Origin: Palsa-504 sp963744575
GTDB taxonomy: Bacteria > Actinomycetota > Actinomycetes > Streptosporangiales > Streptosporangiaceae
NCBI GenBank assembly: GCA_963744575.1
Contig: CAVUUF010000007.1
Location: 14,726-78,725, forward strand
Reading direction: 5' to 3'
Length of the DNA: 64,000 nucleotides
Positions 34,196 to 41,802 of the stretch are shown piece after piece. The stretch's first letter is position 1. Every line of letters starts with the position of its first letter. Under the pieces are notes generated by a model. That model saw nothing but the letters and a program-made list of their open reading frames with translations, did no database searches and was not told the origin of the DNA. The position numbers and the translations under genes were made by a program.

Positions 34196-34201
34196 TAGGC
34201 T
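34196..34201 (+). promoter_or_regulatory. -10 box TAGGCT giving a leaderless mRNA
   Basis: TAGGCT ends seven bases before ATG 34209, the same layout as at tsaB. No ribosome-binding site is visible. Confidence 0.55.
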
Positions 34202-34208
34202 TGCCGCC

Positions 34209-34625
34209 ATGAGCAAGATCCGGGTGATCGTCGCGAAGGCCGGGCTCGACGGGCACGACCGCGGGGCCAAGGTGGTGGCCCGCGCGCTGCGCGACGCCGG
34301 CGTGGAGGTCATCTACACCGGACTGCACCAGACGCCGGAGCAGATCGTGGCGGCCGCCATCCAGGAGGATGTGGACGCGATCGGCCTGTCGATCTTGTCC
34401 GGCGCGCACATGACGCTGTTCGCCCGCGTGATCGAGCTGCTCAGGGAGCGGGACGCGGCGGACATCGTGGTGTTCGGCGGCGGCATCATCCCGGACGAGG
34501 ACATCCAGGAACTGTCCCGGATGGGCGTGGCCAGGATCTTCACGCCGGGTGCGTCCACCACCGAGATCGTCGCCTGGGTCCGCGAGAAGTTCGGCCGCCA
34601 GGCCGCGCCGATCCGGGCCCCGTAG
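34209..34625 (+). CDS. Stand-alone cobalamin-binding domain protein (mutase small-subunit type)
   Basis: 138 residues. It is the B12-binding fold of acyl-CoA mutases: VAKAGLDGHDRGAKVVARAL contains the D-x-H-x2-G cobalt-ligand motif, with ILSGAHM and FGGGIIP as the later nucleotide-tail contacts. No mutase large subunit or MeaB-type chaperone is encoded in the window. It may serve a distant large subunit such as an isobutyryl- or methylmalonyl-CoA mutase. It lies 21 bases after the LCP gene. Confidence 0.9.
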   Translation: MSKIRVIVAKAGLDGHDRGAKVVARALRDAGVEVIYTGLHQTPEQIVAAAIQEDVDAIGLSILSGAHMTLFARVIELLRERDAADIVVFGGGIIPDEDIQELSRMGVARIFTPGASTTEIVAWVREKFGRQAAPIRAP

Positions 34626-34745
34626 CCGGGGGAGCCTCGCCGCAGGTCATCGCTTGAATACGTCCGAACCGAAGACCGCCAGGGCGCCCGCGCGTCCCGC
34701 CAGCCCCGCCGGGCTGGCCCCCATCCGGGCCGGCGCCCGCCCGGG

Positions 34746-34774
34746 AACAGCATCGATGTGGCAGCGATGCTGTT
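34746..34774. terminator. Bidirectional terminator hairpin
   Basis: Perfect 10-bp arms AACAGCATCG and CGATGCTGTT around a 9-base loop, with further CCGGG/CCCGG pairing just outside. It lies between the convergent B12-binding gene and the VIT-type gene. Confidence 0.7.
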
Positions 34775-34793
34775 ACGCCCGGCCGCTACGGGG

Positions 34794-35540
34794 TCAGGCG
34801 CCGTGGCTGCCGATCAGGTGACCGACGAGGAACGTCACCGCGATGGCCAGGACGCCCAGGGCGAGCTGGCGCAGGCCCGAGCGCAGCACCGGGCGGCCGG
34901 TCAGGCGGCCGACCACCATCCCGCCGCTCAGCAGCGCGATGGCGGTCAGTGCCAGGGACACCCAGAGGACCGAGACGCCGACCAGGTAGGGGAACAGCGG
35001 CACCAGCGCGCCGAGGGAAAATGCGAGCAGGGACGCGGCGCCGGCCAGGATCGGGGACGGCAGCTCGTCGGGGTCCACGCCGAGTTCCTCGCGGGTATGT
35101 ATCCGCAGCGCCGTGCCCGGGTCGCTGGACACCGCGGCGGCCATCCGGGACGCGGTCTCCGGATCGGCGCCGTACCGGCGGAAGTAGCCTGCCAGCTCTT
35201 CCTGCTCGGCGGCGGGGAAGCGGCTGAGCATCTGGCGCTCCAGCGAGACCTCGGAATGGACCAGTTCATTCTGGTTCGTCACCGAGATGTACTCTCCGGT
35301 CCCCATCGAGAATGCGCCCGCCACCAGCGCCGCCACGCCGGTCAGCACCACGGTGTGCGCCGCGACCCCGCCGCCGCCCAGGCCGGAGATCAGCGAGGCG
35401 TTCGTGACCAGCCCGTCCACCGCGCCGAACACGGCCGGCCGCAGCCAGCCGCCCGAAACATCGCGATGCCCGTGTGACCAGCCTGCTTGCAGCGCTGCCG
35501 CCCCGGTCGCGTAGGACGGGCGATGGTCCTCCTGTGACAT
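34794..35540 (-). CDS. VIT1/CCC1-family Fe2+/Mn2+ transporter
   Basis: 248 residues. LRPAVFGAVDGLVTNASLISGL starts the first helix pair; GAFSMGTGEYISVTNQNEL is the conserved second-helix motif with metal-coordinating residues, followed by a cytoplasmic Glu-rich helical segment (ERQMLSRFPAAEQEELAGYF) and three C-terminal helices. The family exports or stores iron or manganese. It lies between the B12-binding gene and the amidase. Confidence 0.9.
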   Translation of the reverse strand: MSQEDHRPSYATGAAALQAGWSHGHRDVSGGWLRPAVFGAVDGLVTNASLISGLGGGGVAAHTVVLTGVAALVAGAFSMGTGEYISVTNQNELVHSEVSLERQMLSRFPAAEQEELAGYFRRYGADPETASRMAAAVSSDPGTALRIHTREELGVDPDELPSPILAGAASLLAFSLGALVPLFPYLVGVSVLWVSLALTAIALLSGGMVVGRLTGRPVLRSGLRQLALGVLAIAVTFLVGHLIGSHGA

Positions 35541-35712
35541 CTGCCAGCTCCTCCCTCAGGCTGCAGCCTTTCTAGGGCAAGCAGCCTGCCAGGTTACCCC
35601 GCTGGCTGGCCTTTCCCCGACCCGGGACGTCCGGGTCCGCGCCCGGTGGCACGCGGGGGGAACTTCGGTCTAGGGTGGCGAGAAACGCACCTACCTGCCC
35701 GGGGAGAATGCC

Positions 35713-37260
35713 GTGCCCGTCGATCCTCCTGGCTCCGCCGCGCTCGACCAGGTATCCCGGCACTACGGCCTGGACCTCTCGCCGGCCGACGTGGCGTCGT
35801 TCGAGCCCGTCGTGGACGGCCTGCTGACGTCGTGGGACGCGGTCGAGCGCCTCTACGCCGAGAACGCGCCGCAGCCGCCGGACCGGTCCTGGAAGCGGCC
35901 GACCGAAGCCGGCAACCCGCTCGGCGCCTGGTACGTGACCACCTCGATCACCGAGCGCGAGGACGGTCCGCTGGCCGGGCGCTCGGTCGCGATCAAGGAC
36001 AACACGGCCGTCGCCGGGGTGCCCATGATGAACGGATCATCGACCGTGGAGGGCTACCTGCCCGCCCGCGACGCCACGATCGTGACCAGGCTGCTGGGCG
36101 CCGGCGCCACCATCGCCGGCAAGGCGGTCTGCGAGGACCTGTGCTTCTCCGGCGGTTCGCACACCTCACGGACCGGGCCGGTGCGCAACCCCTGGGACAC
36201 CACGCGGTCGGCCGGGGGCTCGTCCAGCGGCAGCGCCGCCTTGCTCGCGGCCGGGACGGTCGACCTGGCCACCGGCGGCGACCAGGGCGGATCGGTCCGC
36301 ATTCCGGCTGCCTACTGCGGAGTCGTCGGGCACAAGCCGACCCACGGGCTGGTGCCCTACACCGGGGCGTTCCCGATCGAGCAGACCATCGATCATCTCG
36401 GGCCCATGGCCCGCACCGTCGCCGACGTGGCGCTCACGCTGACCGTGATAGCCGGGCCGGACGGGCTTGACCCGCGTCAGCCCGCCGATGTCAGCGTCCC
36501 GGACTACGCCGCCGAACTGGGCCGGGGCGCCGACGGGCTGCGGGTGGGCGTGGTCACCGAGGGGTTCGGCCGGGACAATTCCGAGGCGGCCGTCGACGCG
36601 ACCGTCCGGGCCGCGGTCGAGACGCTGGCGCGCGCCGGGATGAGTGCCGAGGAGGTGTCGGTCCCGTGGCACCTGCACGGCAGCCGGGTATGGGATGTGA
36701 TCGCCACCGAGGGCGCGACGGCGCAGATGGTCGACGCCAACGGGTACGGGATGAACTGGCCAGGGCGTTACGACCCGGACCTGATCGACTACTACGGCGC
36801 GAAGTGGCGCAGCGATCCGACCGCGTTCTCCGAGACCGTCAAGCTGGTCCTGCTCGCGGGCCGCTACGCGATCGACCGCTACCACGGCCGGTACTACGCG
36901 ATGGCACGCGAGCTCGCGCCGCGGTTGCGGGCGGCCTACGACCAGGCCCTGGCCCGGTTCGACGTGCTCGTCATGCCCACGCTTCCGGTCCGCGCGACGC
37001 CGCTGCCCGGCCCGGGCGCACCGCGAGAGGAAATCCTCGCCCGGGGGCTCGAGATGATCGGGAACACCGCGCCCTTCGACGTCAGCGGGCACCCGGCCTG
37101 CTCCGTCCCGGCCGGGCTGGCCGACGGGCTGCCCGTCGGGATGATGATCATCGGACGGCACTTCGACGACGCCACCGTGCTGCGCGTGGCGCACGCTTTC
37201 GAGCAGGCCGTCGGGGGGTTCCCGGCGCCGCGGACCGCGACGGTAAGGAGCAGCGCGTGA
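35713..37260 (+). CDS. Amidase-signature hydrolase, nitrile-hydratase-associated
   Basis: 515 residues. The Ser-cisSer-Lys triad is visible: lysine 95 in VAIKDN, serines in GGSSSGSAAL, and the nucleophile serine in GGDQGGSVRIPAA. In nitrile operons this enzyme hydrolyses the amide made by nitrile hydratase to acid and ammonia. The GTG start has GGGGAGA upstream. Its last four bases (GTGA) overlap nthB, and AAGGAG inside its 3' end serves nthB, so the genes are translationally coupled. Confidence 0.93.
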   Translation: MPVDPPGSAALDQVSRHYGLDLSPADVASFEPVVDGLLTSWDAVERLYAENAPQPPDRSWKRPTEAGNPLGAWYVTTSITEREDGPLAGRSVAIKDNTAVAGVPMMNGSSTVEGYLPARDATIVTRLLGAGATIAGKAVCEDLCFSGGSHTSRTGPVRNPWDTTRSAGGSSSGSAALLAAGTVDLATGGDQGGSVRIPAAYCGVVGHKPTHGLVPYTGAFPIEQTIDHLGPMARTVADVALTLTVIAGPDGLDPRQPADVSVPDYAAELGRGADGLRVGVVTEGFGRDNSEAAVDATVRAAVETLARAGMSAEEVSVPWHLHGSRVWDVIATEGATAQMVDANGYGMNWPGRYDPDLIDYYGAKWRSDPTAFSETVKLVLLAGRYAIDRYHGRYYAMARELAPRLRAAYDQALARFDVLVMPTLPVRATPLPGPGAPREEILARGLEMIGNTAPFDVSGHPACSVPAGLADGLPVGMMIIGRHFDDATVLRVAHAFEQAVGGFPAPRTATVRSSA

Positions 37261-37967
37261 ACGGAGTACACGACCTGGGCGGGACGGATGGCCTCGGGCC
37301 CGTCGTCGTCCCGGACAGCGAGCCCGTCTTCAGGGCCGAATGGGAGAAGGCGGCCTTCGCCATGTTCTCCATGTGCTTCCGGGCTGGATACTTCGGCGTC
37401 GATGAGTTCAGGTACGGCATCGAGCAGATGCACCCGGCGGTCTACCTGCTCTCCCCGTACTACGAGCACTGGGTTCACACCGTGGAGCACTACGGCCAGG
37501 CCAAGGGCCTGCTGGACCCGGACGACCTGGAAGAGCTCGACCGCCGGACGCAGTACTACCTCGAGCACCCAGACGCCCCGCTCCCCGGGCGGGACGACCC
37601 GGACCTGGTCGCGTTCGTCGAGGCCGTGGTCCCGGCGGGGGCACCCGCGGGCCGGGAGTCCGGCAAAGCGCCCAGGTTCAAGGTCGGCGACACGGTGACC
37701 GTCCGCGACGACAGCCCGCTCGGGCACACCCGCCGGGCCCGGTACATCCGCGGCCGGACCGGGGAGATCGCGCTCGCGCACGGCACCTTCATCTACCCGG
37801 ACAGCGCGGGCAACGGCGGCGGCGACGCACCGGAGCACGTCTACACGGTGAAGTTCACCAACGCCGAACTCTGGGGTCCCGAGACCGCCGAACCGAACGG
37901 CGTCGTCTATTTCGACGTCTGGGAGCCGTACATCGTCCCCGCTGACACCACCGGAGCAGCAGCATGA
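37257..37967 (+). CDS. nthB: Nitrile hydratase beta subunit
   Basis: 236 residues from GTG 37257. It opens MNGVHDLGGTDGLGPV, the beta-subunit signature, and carries FRAGYFGVDEFRYGIE, YYEHWVHTVEHY, RFKVGDTVTVRD and the SH3-like end VYFDVWEPYI. With the alpha subunit it hydrates nitriles to amides. The beta-before-alpha order is typical of cobalt enzymes. It overlaps both neighbours by four bases. Confidence 0.96.
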   Translation: MNGVHDLGGTDGLGPVVVPDSEPVFRAEWEKAAFAMFSMCFRAGYFGVDEFRYGIEQMHPAVYLLSPYYEHWVHTVEHYGQAKGLLDPDDLEELDRRTQYYLEHPDAPLPGRDDPDLVAFVEAVVPAGAPAGRESGKAPRFKVGDTVTVRDDSPLGHTRRARYIRGRTGEIALAHGTFIYPDSAGNGGGDAPEHVYTVKFTNAELWGPETAEPNGVVYFDVWEPYIVPADTTGAAA

Positions 37968-38566
37968 GCGAGCACGTCCGCAGCCAGGAAGAGATCGCCG
38001 CGCGGGTCAAGGCGCTTGAGTCGATCCTGATCGAGAAGGGGGTCATGACGACCGCGGCCATCGACCGGCTGGTGGAGATCTACGAGAACGAGGTCGGCCC
38101 GCAGCTCGGCGCCAAGGTGGTCGCCCGGGCGTGGAAGGACCCCGGGTTCAGGCAGCGGCTGCTCGCCAACGCCACGCAGGCCTGCGCCGAGTTCGGCATC
38201 GGCGGCCTTCAGGGCGAGGACATGGTGGTGGTGGAGAACACCGCCGATGTGCACAACGTCATCGTCTGCACCTTGTGCTCGTGCTACCCGTGGCCGGTGC
38301 TCGGCCTGCCGCCGAACTGGTACAAGGAACCGGCCTACCGCTCGCGCATCGTCAAGGCGCCGCGCCAGGTGCTGCGCCAGGAATTCGGCTACCACCTGCC
38401 CGACTCGGTCGAGGTGCGGGTCTGGGATTCCAGCTCCGAAATGCGCTACTGGGTTCTCCCGCGGGCCCCCGAGGGCAGCAGCGAGCTCGGCGAGGCCGAG
38501 CTGGCCGGCCTGGTCACCCGGGACTCCATGATCGGCGTCGGCCCGGCCGCCTCCCCGGCGCCATGA
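37964..38566 (+). CDS. nthA: Nitrile hydratase alpha subunit, cobalt type
   Basis: 200 residues. The metal claw is at residues 102-107, C-T-L-C-S-C, followed by Y and PWPVLGLPPNWYK. Threonine after the first cysteine and tyrosine after the last mark the Co(III) class rather than the Fe class (CSLCSCT). Two of the cysteines are oxidised in characterised enzymes. It overlaps nthB and the accessory gene through ATGA. Confidence 0.96.
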   Translation: MSEHVRSQEEIAARVKALESILIEKGVMTTAAIDRLVEIYENEVGPQLGAKVVARAWKDPGFRQRLLANATQACAEFGIGGLQGEDMVVVENTADVHNVIVCTLCSCYPWPVLGLPPNWYKEPAYRSRIVKAPRQVLRQEFGYHLPDSVEVRVWDSSSEMRYWVLPRAPEGSSELGEAELAGLVTRDSMIGVGPAASPAP

Positions 38567-38979
38567 GCGCCGGGACGCGGCCGGACGCGACCGAGCTCGG
38601 CGACGCGCGGCGCCGGGTCGAAGCGCTGGTCGCCGGGCTGCCCGCGGGCGAGCACGCCTTCAACGAGCCATGGGAGATCCGCGCCTTCGCGATGGCCGTG
38701 GCCGCGTACCACAACGGGCAGTACGAGTGGTCGGAGTTCCAGCTCTCGCTGATCGAGTCGATCCGGCAATGGGAACAGCGCGGCCGGGATCCAGACGCCG
38801 AGCCCTGGAGCTACTACGAGCACTGGCTGACCGCGCTTGAGACCGTCCTGGCCGGCAGCGGCCTGCTGTCCGAGTCAATGCTGGATGAGCGGACCAAGGC
38901 GGTGCTCGCGACCCCGCGCGACGCCAGCCACCAGCACGCCCACCGCGAGCCCGTCGCGGTCGACCCGCCCGCACGCTGA
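38563..38979 (+). CDS. Nitrile hydratase accessory/activator protein
   Basis: 138 residues from ATG 38563 (ATGA overlap with nthA). The sequence resembles the N-terminal part of beta subunits: FNEPWEIRAFAMAVAAYHNG, EFQLSLIESIRQWE and SYYEHWLTALETVL. Such proteins (P14K/NhlE type) deliver cobalt to the alpha subunit by subunit swapping. The tail is His-rich (HQHAH), which could bind metal. A terminator-like hairpin follows. Confidence 0.88.
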   Translation: MSAGTRPDATELGDARRRVEALVAGLPAGEHAFNEPWEIRAFAMAVAAYHNGQYEWSEFQLSLIESIRQWEQRGRDPDAEPWSYYEHWLTALETVLAGSGLLSESMLDERTKAVLATPRDASHQHAHREPVAVDPPAR

Positions 38980-38981
38980 CG

Positions 38982-39009
38982 CCGCCGCGAGCGCCTCGGC
39001 CAGCGGCGG
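38982..39009 (+). terminator. Hairpin after the nitrile hydratase operon
   Basis: Perfect 7-bp arms CCGCCGC and GCGGCGG around a 14-base loop, three bases after the accessory gene stop. There is no U tail. Confidence 0.45.
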
Positions 39010-39044
39010 ACAGCCACCATGGCGCATGTGCGTAAGAGACGCCG

Positions 39045-39061
39045 TTGCAACTTATTTGCAG
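39045..39061 (+). promoter_or_regulatory. Nur-type operator upstream of the first NiCoT gene
   Basis: TTGCAA-CTTAT-TTGCAG matches the Streptomyces Nur (nickel uptake regulator, Fur family) box, remembered as tTGCaa-N5-ttGCAA, at 11 of 12 positions with the exact spacing. It covers the -35 element of the transporter promoter, an ideal place for repression. Confidence 0.7.
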
Positions 39062-39074
39062 AACTTCCTAGACT
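39045..39074 (+). promoter_or_regulatory. Promoter of the first NiCoT gene, leaderless
   Basis: TTGCAA (39045-39050), 18-bp spacer and TAGACT (39069-39074). The -10 box ends seven bases before GTG 39082, so the mRNA should start at the start codon. The Nur-type box overlaps the -35 and spacer. Confidence 0.65.
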
Positions 39075-39081
39075 GGCCCCG

Positions 39082-40221
39082 GTGAGCAGTCCCTGGAAGG
39101 TGGCACTGATGGCGAATCTGAGTGCGCGGCTTGTCCGGGTCCGTGACGGGCTGACCCCGTCGGAATGGGCCCGCTTCGGCGGCATGGTCGCCGTGGTCGT
39201 CGGCCTGAACGTGATGGGCTGGCTGATGCTGGCCGCCGCCGTCGGCGGCCACTACCACATCAACGGGACCGAGATCTTCGGGTTCGGCACCGGGATCCTG
39301 GCCTACACGCTGGGCATGCGGCACGCGTTCGACGCCGACCACATCGCGGCCATCGACAACACCACCCGCAAGCTGGTCCAGGACGGCAAGCGGCCGCTGT
39401 CGGTCGGGTTCTTCTTCTCCCTGGGCCACTCCACCATCGTGTTCGTCCTGGCGCTGCTGCTGAACTTCGGCATCCGCGCCCTGGACCAGCAGGTCAAGAA
39501 CGACAGCTCGGGCCTGCACAACACGACCGGGATCATCGGCACCGTCGTCTCCGGCACGTTCTTGTACCTGATCGCGCTGCTGAACCTGATCGTCCTGGTC
39601 TCGATCGTGAAGGTGTTCCGGGAGATGCGCACCGGGCGCTACAGCGACGAGGAACTCGAACGCCAGCTGGATAACCGCGGGCTGATGAACCGGGTGTTCG
39701 GCGGGTATGCCAGGCGGATCGACACGCCGTGGAAGATGTACCCGGTCGGGGTGCTGTTCGGGCTGGGATTCGACACCGCCACCGAGGTCGCGCTGCTGGT
39801 GCTGGCGGGCACCGCGGTGGTGTCCGGGCTGCCGTTCTATGCGATCTTGTCGCTGCCGATCCTGTTCGCCGCGGGCATGTGCCTGTTCGACACCGCCGAC
39901 GGCTGCTTCATGAACTTCGCCTACGACTGGGCGTTCGCCAAGCCGGTCCGCAAGGTCTACTACAACCTGACCATCACCGGCCTGTCGGTGTTCGTCGCGC
40001 TGTTCATCGGCACCGTCGAGCTGCTCGGCCTGCTCGGCCAGGAACTCAACCTGACCGGCGGGTTCTGGGACTTCCTGGCCAAGTTCGATATCAACAAGGC
40101 CGGCTTCATCATCGTCGGCGTGTTCGTCCTGACCTGGGCCGTCGCCCTGTCCGTCTGGCGCTTCGGCCGCATCGAGCAGAAATGGGAAGCCCACACGGTA
40201 ACCGCCGATACCCGGGACTAG
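39082..40221 (+). CDS. NiCoT-family nickel/cobalt permease
   Basis: 379 residues from GTG 39082, chosen because the promoter places transcription start there; an ATG at 39019 lies upstream of the promoter. The signature GMRHAFDADHIAAIDNTTRK in helix II binds the metal; further family motifs are FSLGHSTIVF and GFDTATEVALL. About eight helices. It lies after the nitrile hydratase genes, like NhlF in Rhodococcus, so cobalt supply to NthA is the likely role, though a nickel-type operator suggests nickel is also relevant. Confidence 0.93.
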   Translation: MSSPWKVALMANLSARLVRVRDGLTPSEWARFGGMVAVVVGLNVMGWLMLAAAVGGHYHINGTEIFGFGTGILAYTLGMRHAFDADHIAAIDNTTRKLVQDGKRPLSVGFFFSLGHSTIVFVLALLLNFGIRALDQQVKNDSSGLHNTTGIIGTVVSGTFLYLIALLNLIVLVSIVKVFREMRTGRYSDEELERQLDNRGLMNRVFGGYARRIDTPWKMYPVGVLFGLGFDTATEVALLVLAGTAVVSGLPFYAILSLPILFAAGMCLFDTADGCFMNFAYDWAFAKPVRKVYYNLTITGLSVFVALFIGTVELLGLLGQELNLTGGFWDFLAKFDINKAGFIIVGVFVLTWAVALSVWRFGRIEQKWEAHTVTADTRD

Positions 40222-40255
40222 CGAATCCGCCCGCCCGGGTGGCTGATTGCTCTCG

Positions 40256-41440
40256 TCAACCGCCGCCAGCGGTCGGGTGCGGTCGTGCCGCCGGGGCGGC
40301 GACGCTGGCGGTCCACCGGGCTTCGACGTTGCCGAACCGCCAGTAGGCGAGTGCGGCGGCCCAGACCAGGACGAACAGGGCGGCGATGCAGAACCCGGCG
40401 ACGTTGATGTTGAAGTTGGCCACGGTATCCCAGAAGCCGCCGTGCAGGTGCAACTCGGTGGTCAGGACGCCGAGGATCTCGATGGTGCCGATGATGAACG
40501 CGGCGCCGATGGACAGGCCGGTGATGACCAGGTTGTAGTAGACCTTGCGGACCGGCCGGGCGAACGCCCAGCCGTAGGCAAGGTTCATGAAGGCGCCGTC
40601 GAGGGTGTCGAACAGCATCATCCCGCCGGCGAACAGGAACGGCAGCGCGAGCACCGCGAAGTACGGCAGTCCCTGGATCGCGGCGTAGGCGGTCGCGGCC
40701 AGCAGCACCACCTCAGTCGCGGTGTCGAACCCGATGCCGAAGACCAGGCCGACGAAGTACAGCTGCCAGGTGTGGTTGATGGACTTCATGAACCGGCCGA
40801 AGAACCGGTATATCAGCCCGCGGGCCTGCAGCCGCGCCTCAAGCTGCTGCTCGTCGTAGCCGCCTCCGCGCATCTCGCGGAACACCTTGAAGATCCCGGC
40901 CAGCACGATCAGGTTCAGCAGCGCGATCAGGTACAGGAACCCGGCGGACAGCACGGTGCCGATGGTGCCGCCGGCCGTCTCATACGCCGAGCTGGGGTCG
41001 ACCATCGCGCCGAAGACGGCCCGGGCGGCGATGGTGATGCCGACGCCGACCGCCACGATGATCGTGGAGTGGCCGAAGGAGAAGAAGAAGCCGGTGCCCA
41101 GGGGCCGTTTGCCGTCGGCCATCAGCTTGCGGGTGGTGTTGTCGATGCAGGAGATGTGGTCGGCGTCGAAGGCGTGCCGGAAGCCGAGGAACCACGCCGT
41201 GATCGCCACCCCGAGGCCGACGCCGAGGCCGGGGCGGCCGCCCGCCCCCTGGTAGTCGAAGTGATGCGGCATCACGTACAGCACGAAGATGCCCCACCCG
41301 AGCACGTTGACCGCCAGGATGAAACCGAACATCGCGGCCAGCCGCCCCCACTCGCGCGGAGCCAGTGCCGAACGGCCCGTCCGGAAACGTGACGCTGCTG
41401 CGTGGAAACGGCTTTGCCGCACTTCGCTGCCAGGCCGCAC
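40256..41440 (-). CDS. NiCoT-family nickel/cobalt permease, second paralogue
   Basis: 394 residues from GTG 41440, with a GAAGGG eight bases upstream. It has the same family motifs as the adjacent convergent gene: GFRHAFDADHISCIDNTTRK, FSFGHSTII and GFDTATEVVLL. The two differ clearly in loops and tails, so they are old paralogues and not a recent duplication. A cobalamin riboswitch in its leader marks it as a cobalt importer for B12 synthesis. Confidence 0.93.
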   Translation of the reverse strand: MRPGSEVRQSRFHAAASRFRTGRSALAPREWGRLAAMFGFILAVNVLGWGIFVLYVMPHHFDYQGAGGRPGLGVGLGVAITAWFLGFRHAFDADHISCIDNTTRKLMADGKRPLGTGFFFSFGHSTIIVAVGVGITIAARAVFGAMVDPSSAYETAGGTIGTVLSAGFLYLIALLNLIVLAGIFKVFREMRGGGYDEQQLEARLQARGLIYRFFGRFMKSINHTWQLYFVGLVFGIGFDTATEVVLLAATAYAAIQGLPYFAVLALPFLFAGGMMLFDTLDGAFMNLAYGWAFARPVRKVYYNLVITGLSIGAAFIIGTIEILGVLTTELHLHGGFWDTVANFNINVAGFCIAALFVLVWAAALAYWRFGNVEARWTASVAAPAARPHPTAGGG

Positions 41441-41469
41441 GCGAACCGCCCTTCATCCGAGGACCGAAC

Positions 41470-41612
41470 GTTCAGGCAGGCCGGTCCAGGCGGCCGGACT
41501 CGTCCTCGCTCGTTTCTTGCTAGGCGGGGCTTCACCGTTGCGGGACAGTGCCGGGTTCGCACCGGACTTCGCTGGGCTGGCTGCCGCCTCGGGCGTGAAC
41601 CCGAGGTCGTTA
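41470..41612 (-). ncRNA. Cobalamin riboswitch upstream of the second NiCoT gene
   Basis: Read on the minus strand, the leader contains the conserved core: GAAGTCCGGTGCGAACCC, then CACTGTCCCGCAACGGTGA, and later the B12-box-like pair AGTCCGG and GACCGGCCTGCC (ending near 41475). A 7-bp hairpin (CCTCGGG/CCCGAGG, 41587-41606) lies at its 5' end. The last helix (GGACCG/CGGTCC) sits just before the ribosome-binding site, so cobalamin probably blocks translation initiation. Confidence 0.9.
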
Positions 41613-41614
41613 GC

Positions 41615-41644
41615 ACGGTATAAGCCGAGCCTCGTTATCGTCAA
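41615..41644 (-). promoter_or_regulatory. Promoter of the riboswitch/NiCoT transcript
   Basis: On the minus strand, TTGACG (41644-41639), an 18-bp spacer and TACCGT (41620-41615) precede the riboswitch core. The predicted start near 41608 leaves the whole aptamer in the transcript. Confidence 0.55.
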
Positions 41645-41802
41645 TACTGATTAGATGATCAGATATCCGGCTGCGCATGCGGGTCCGTCGGCCGGGCACG
41701 CACCAGGGCCGTTCGGCCATCAGATCTCTTAAAATTCCGAACGGGCCCAGGTATTTGCCCGGTCGGCCGGTTTCAGCCGGTCACGGGGGGAAGGCGGGTC
41801 AG

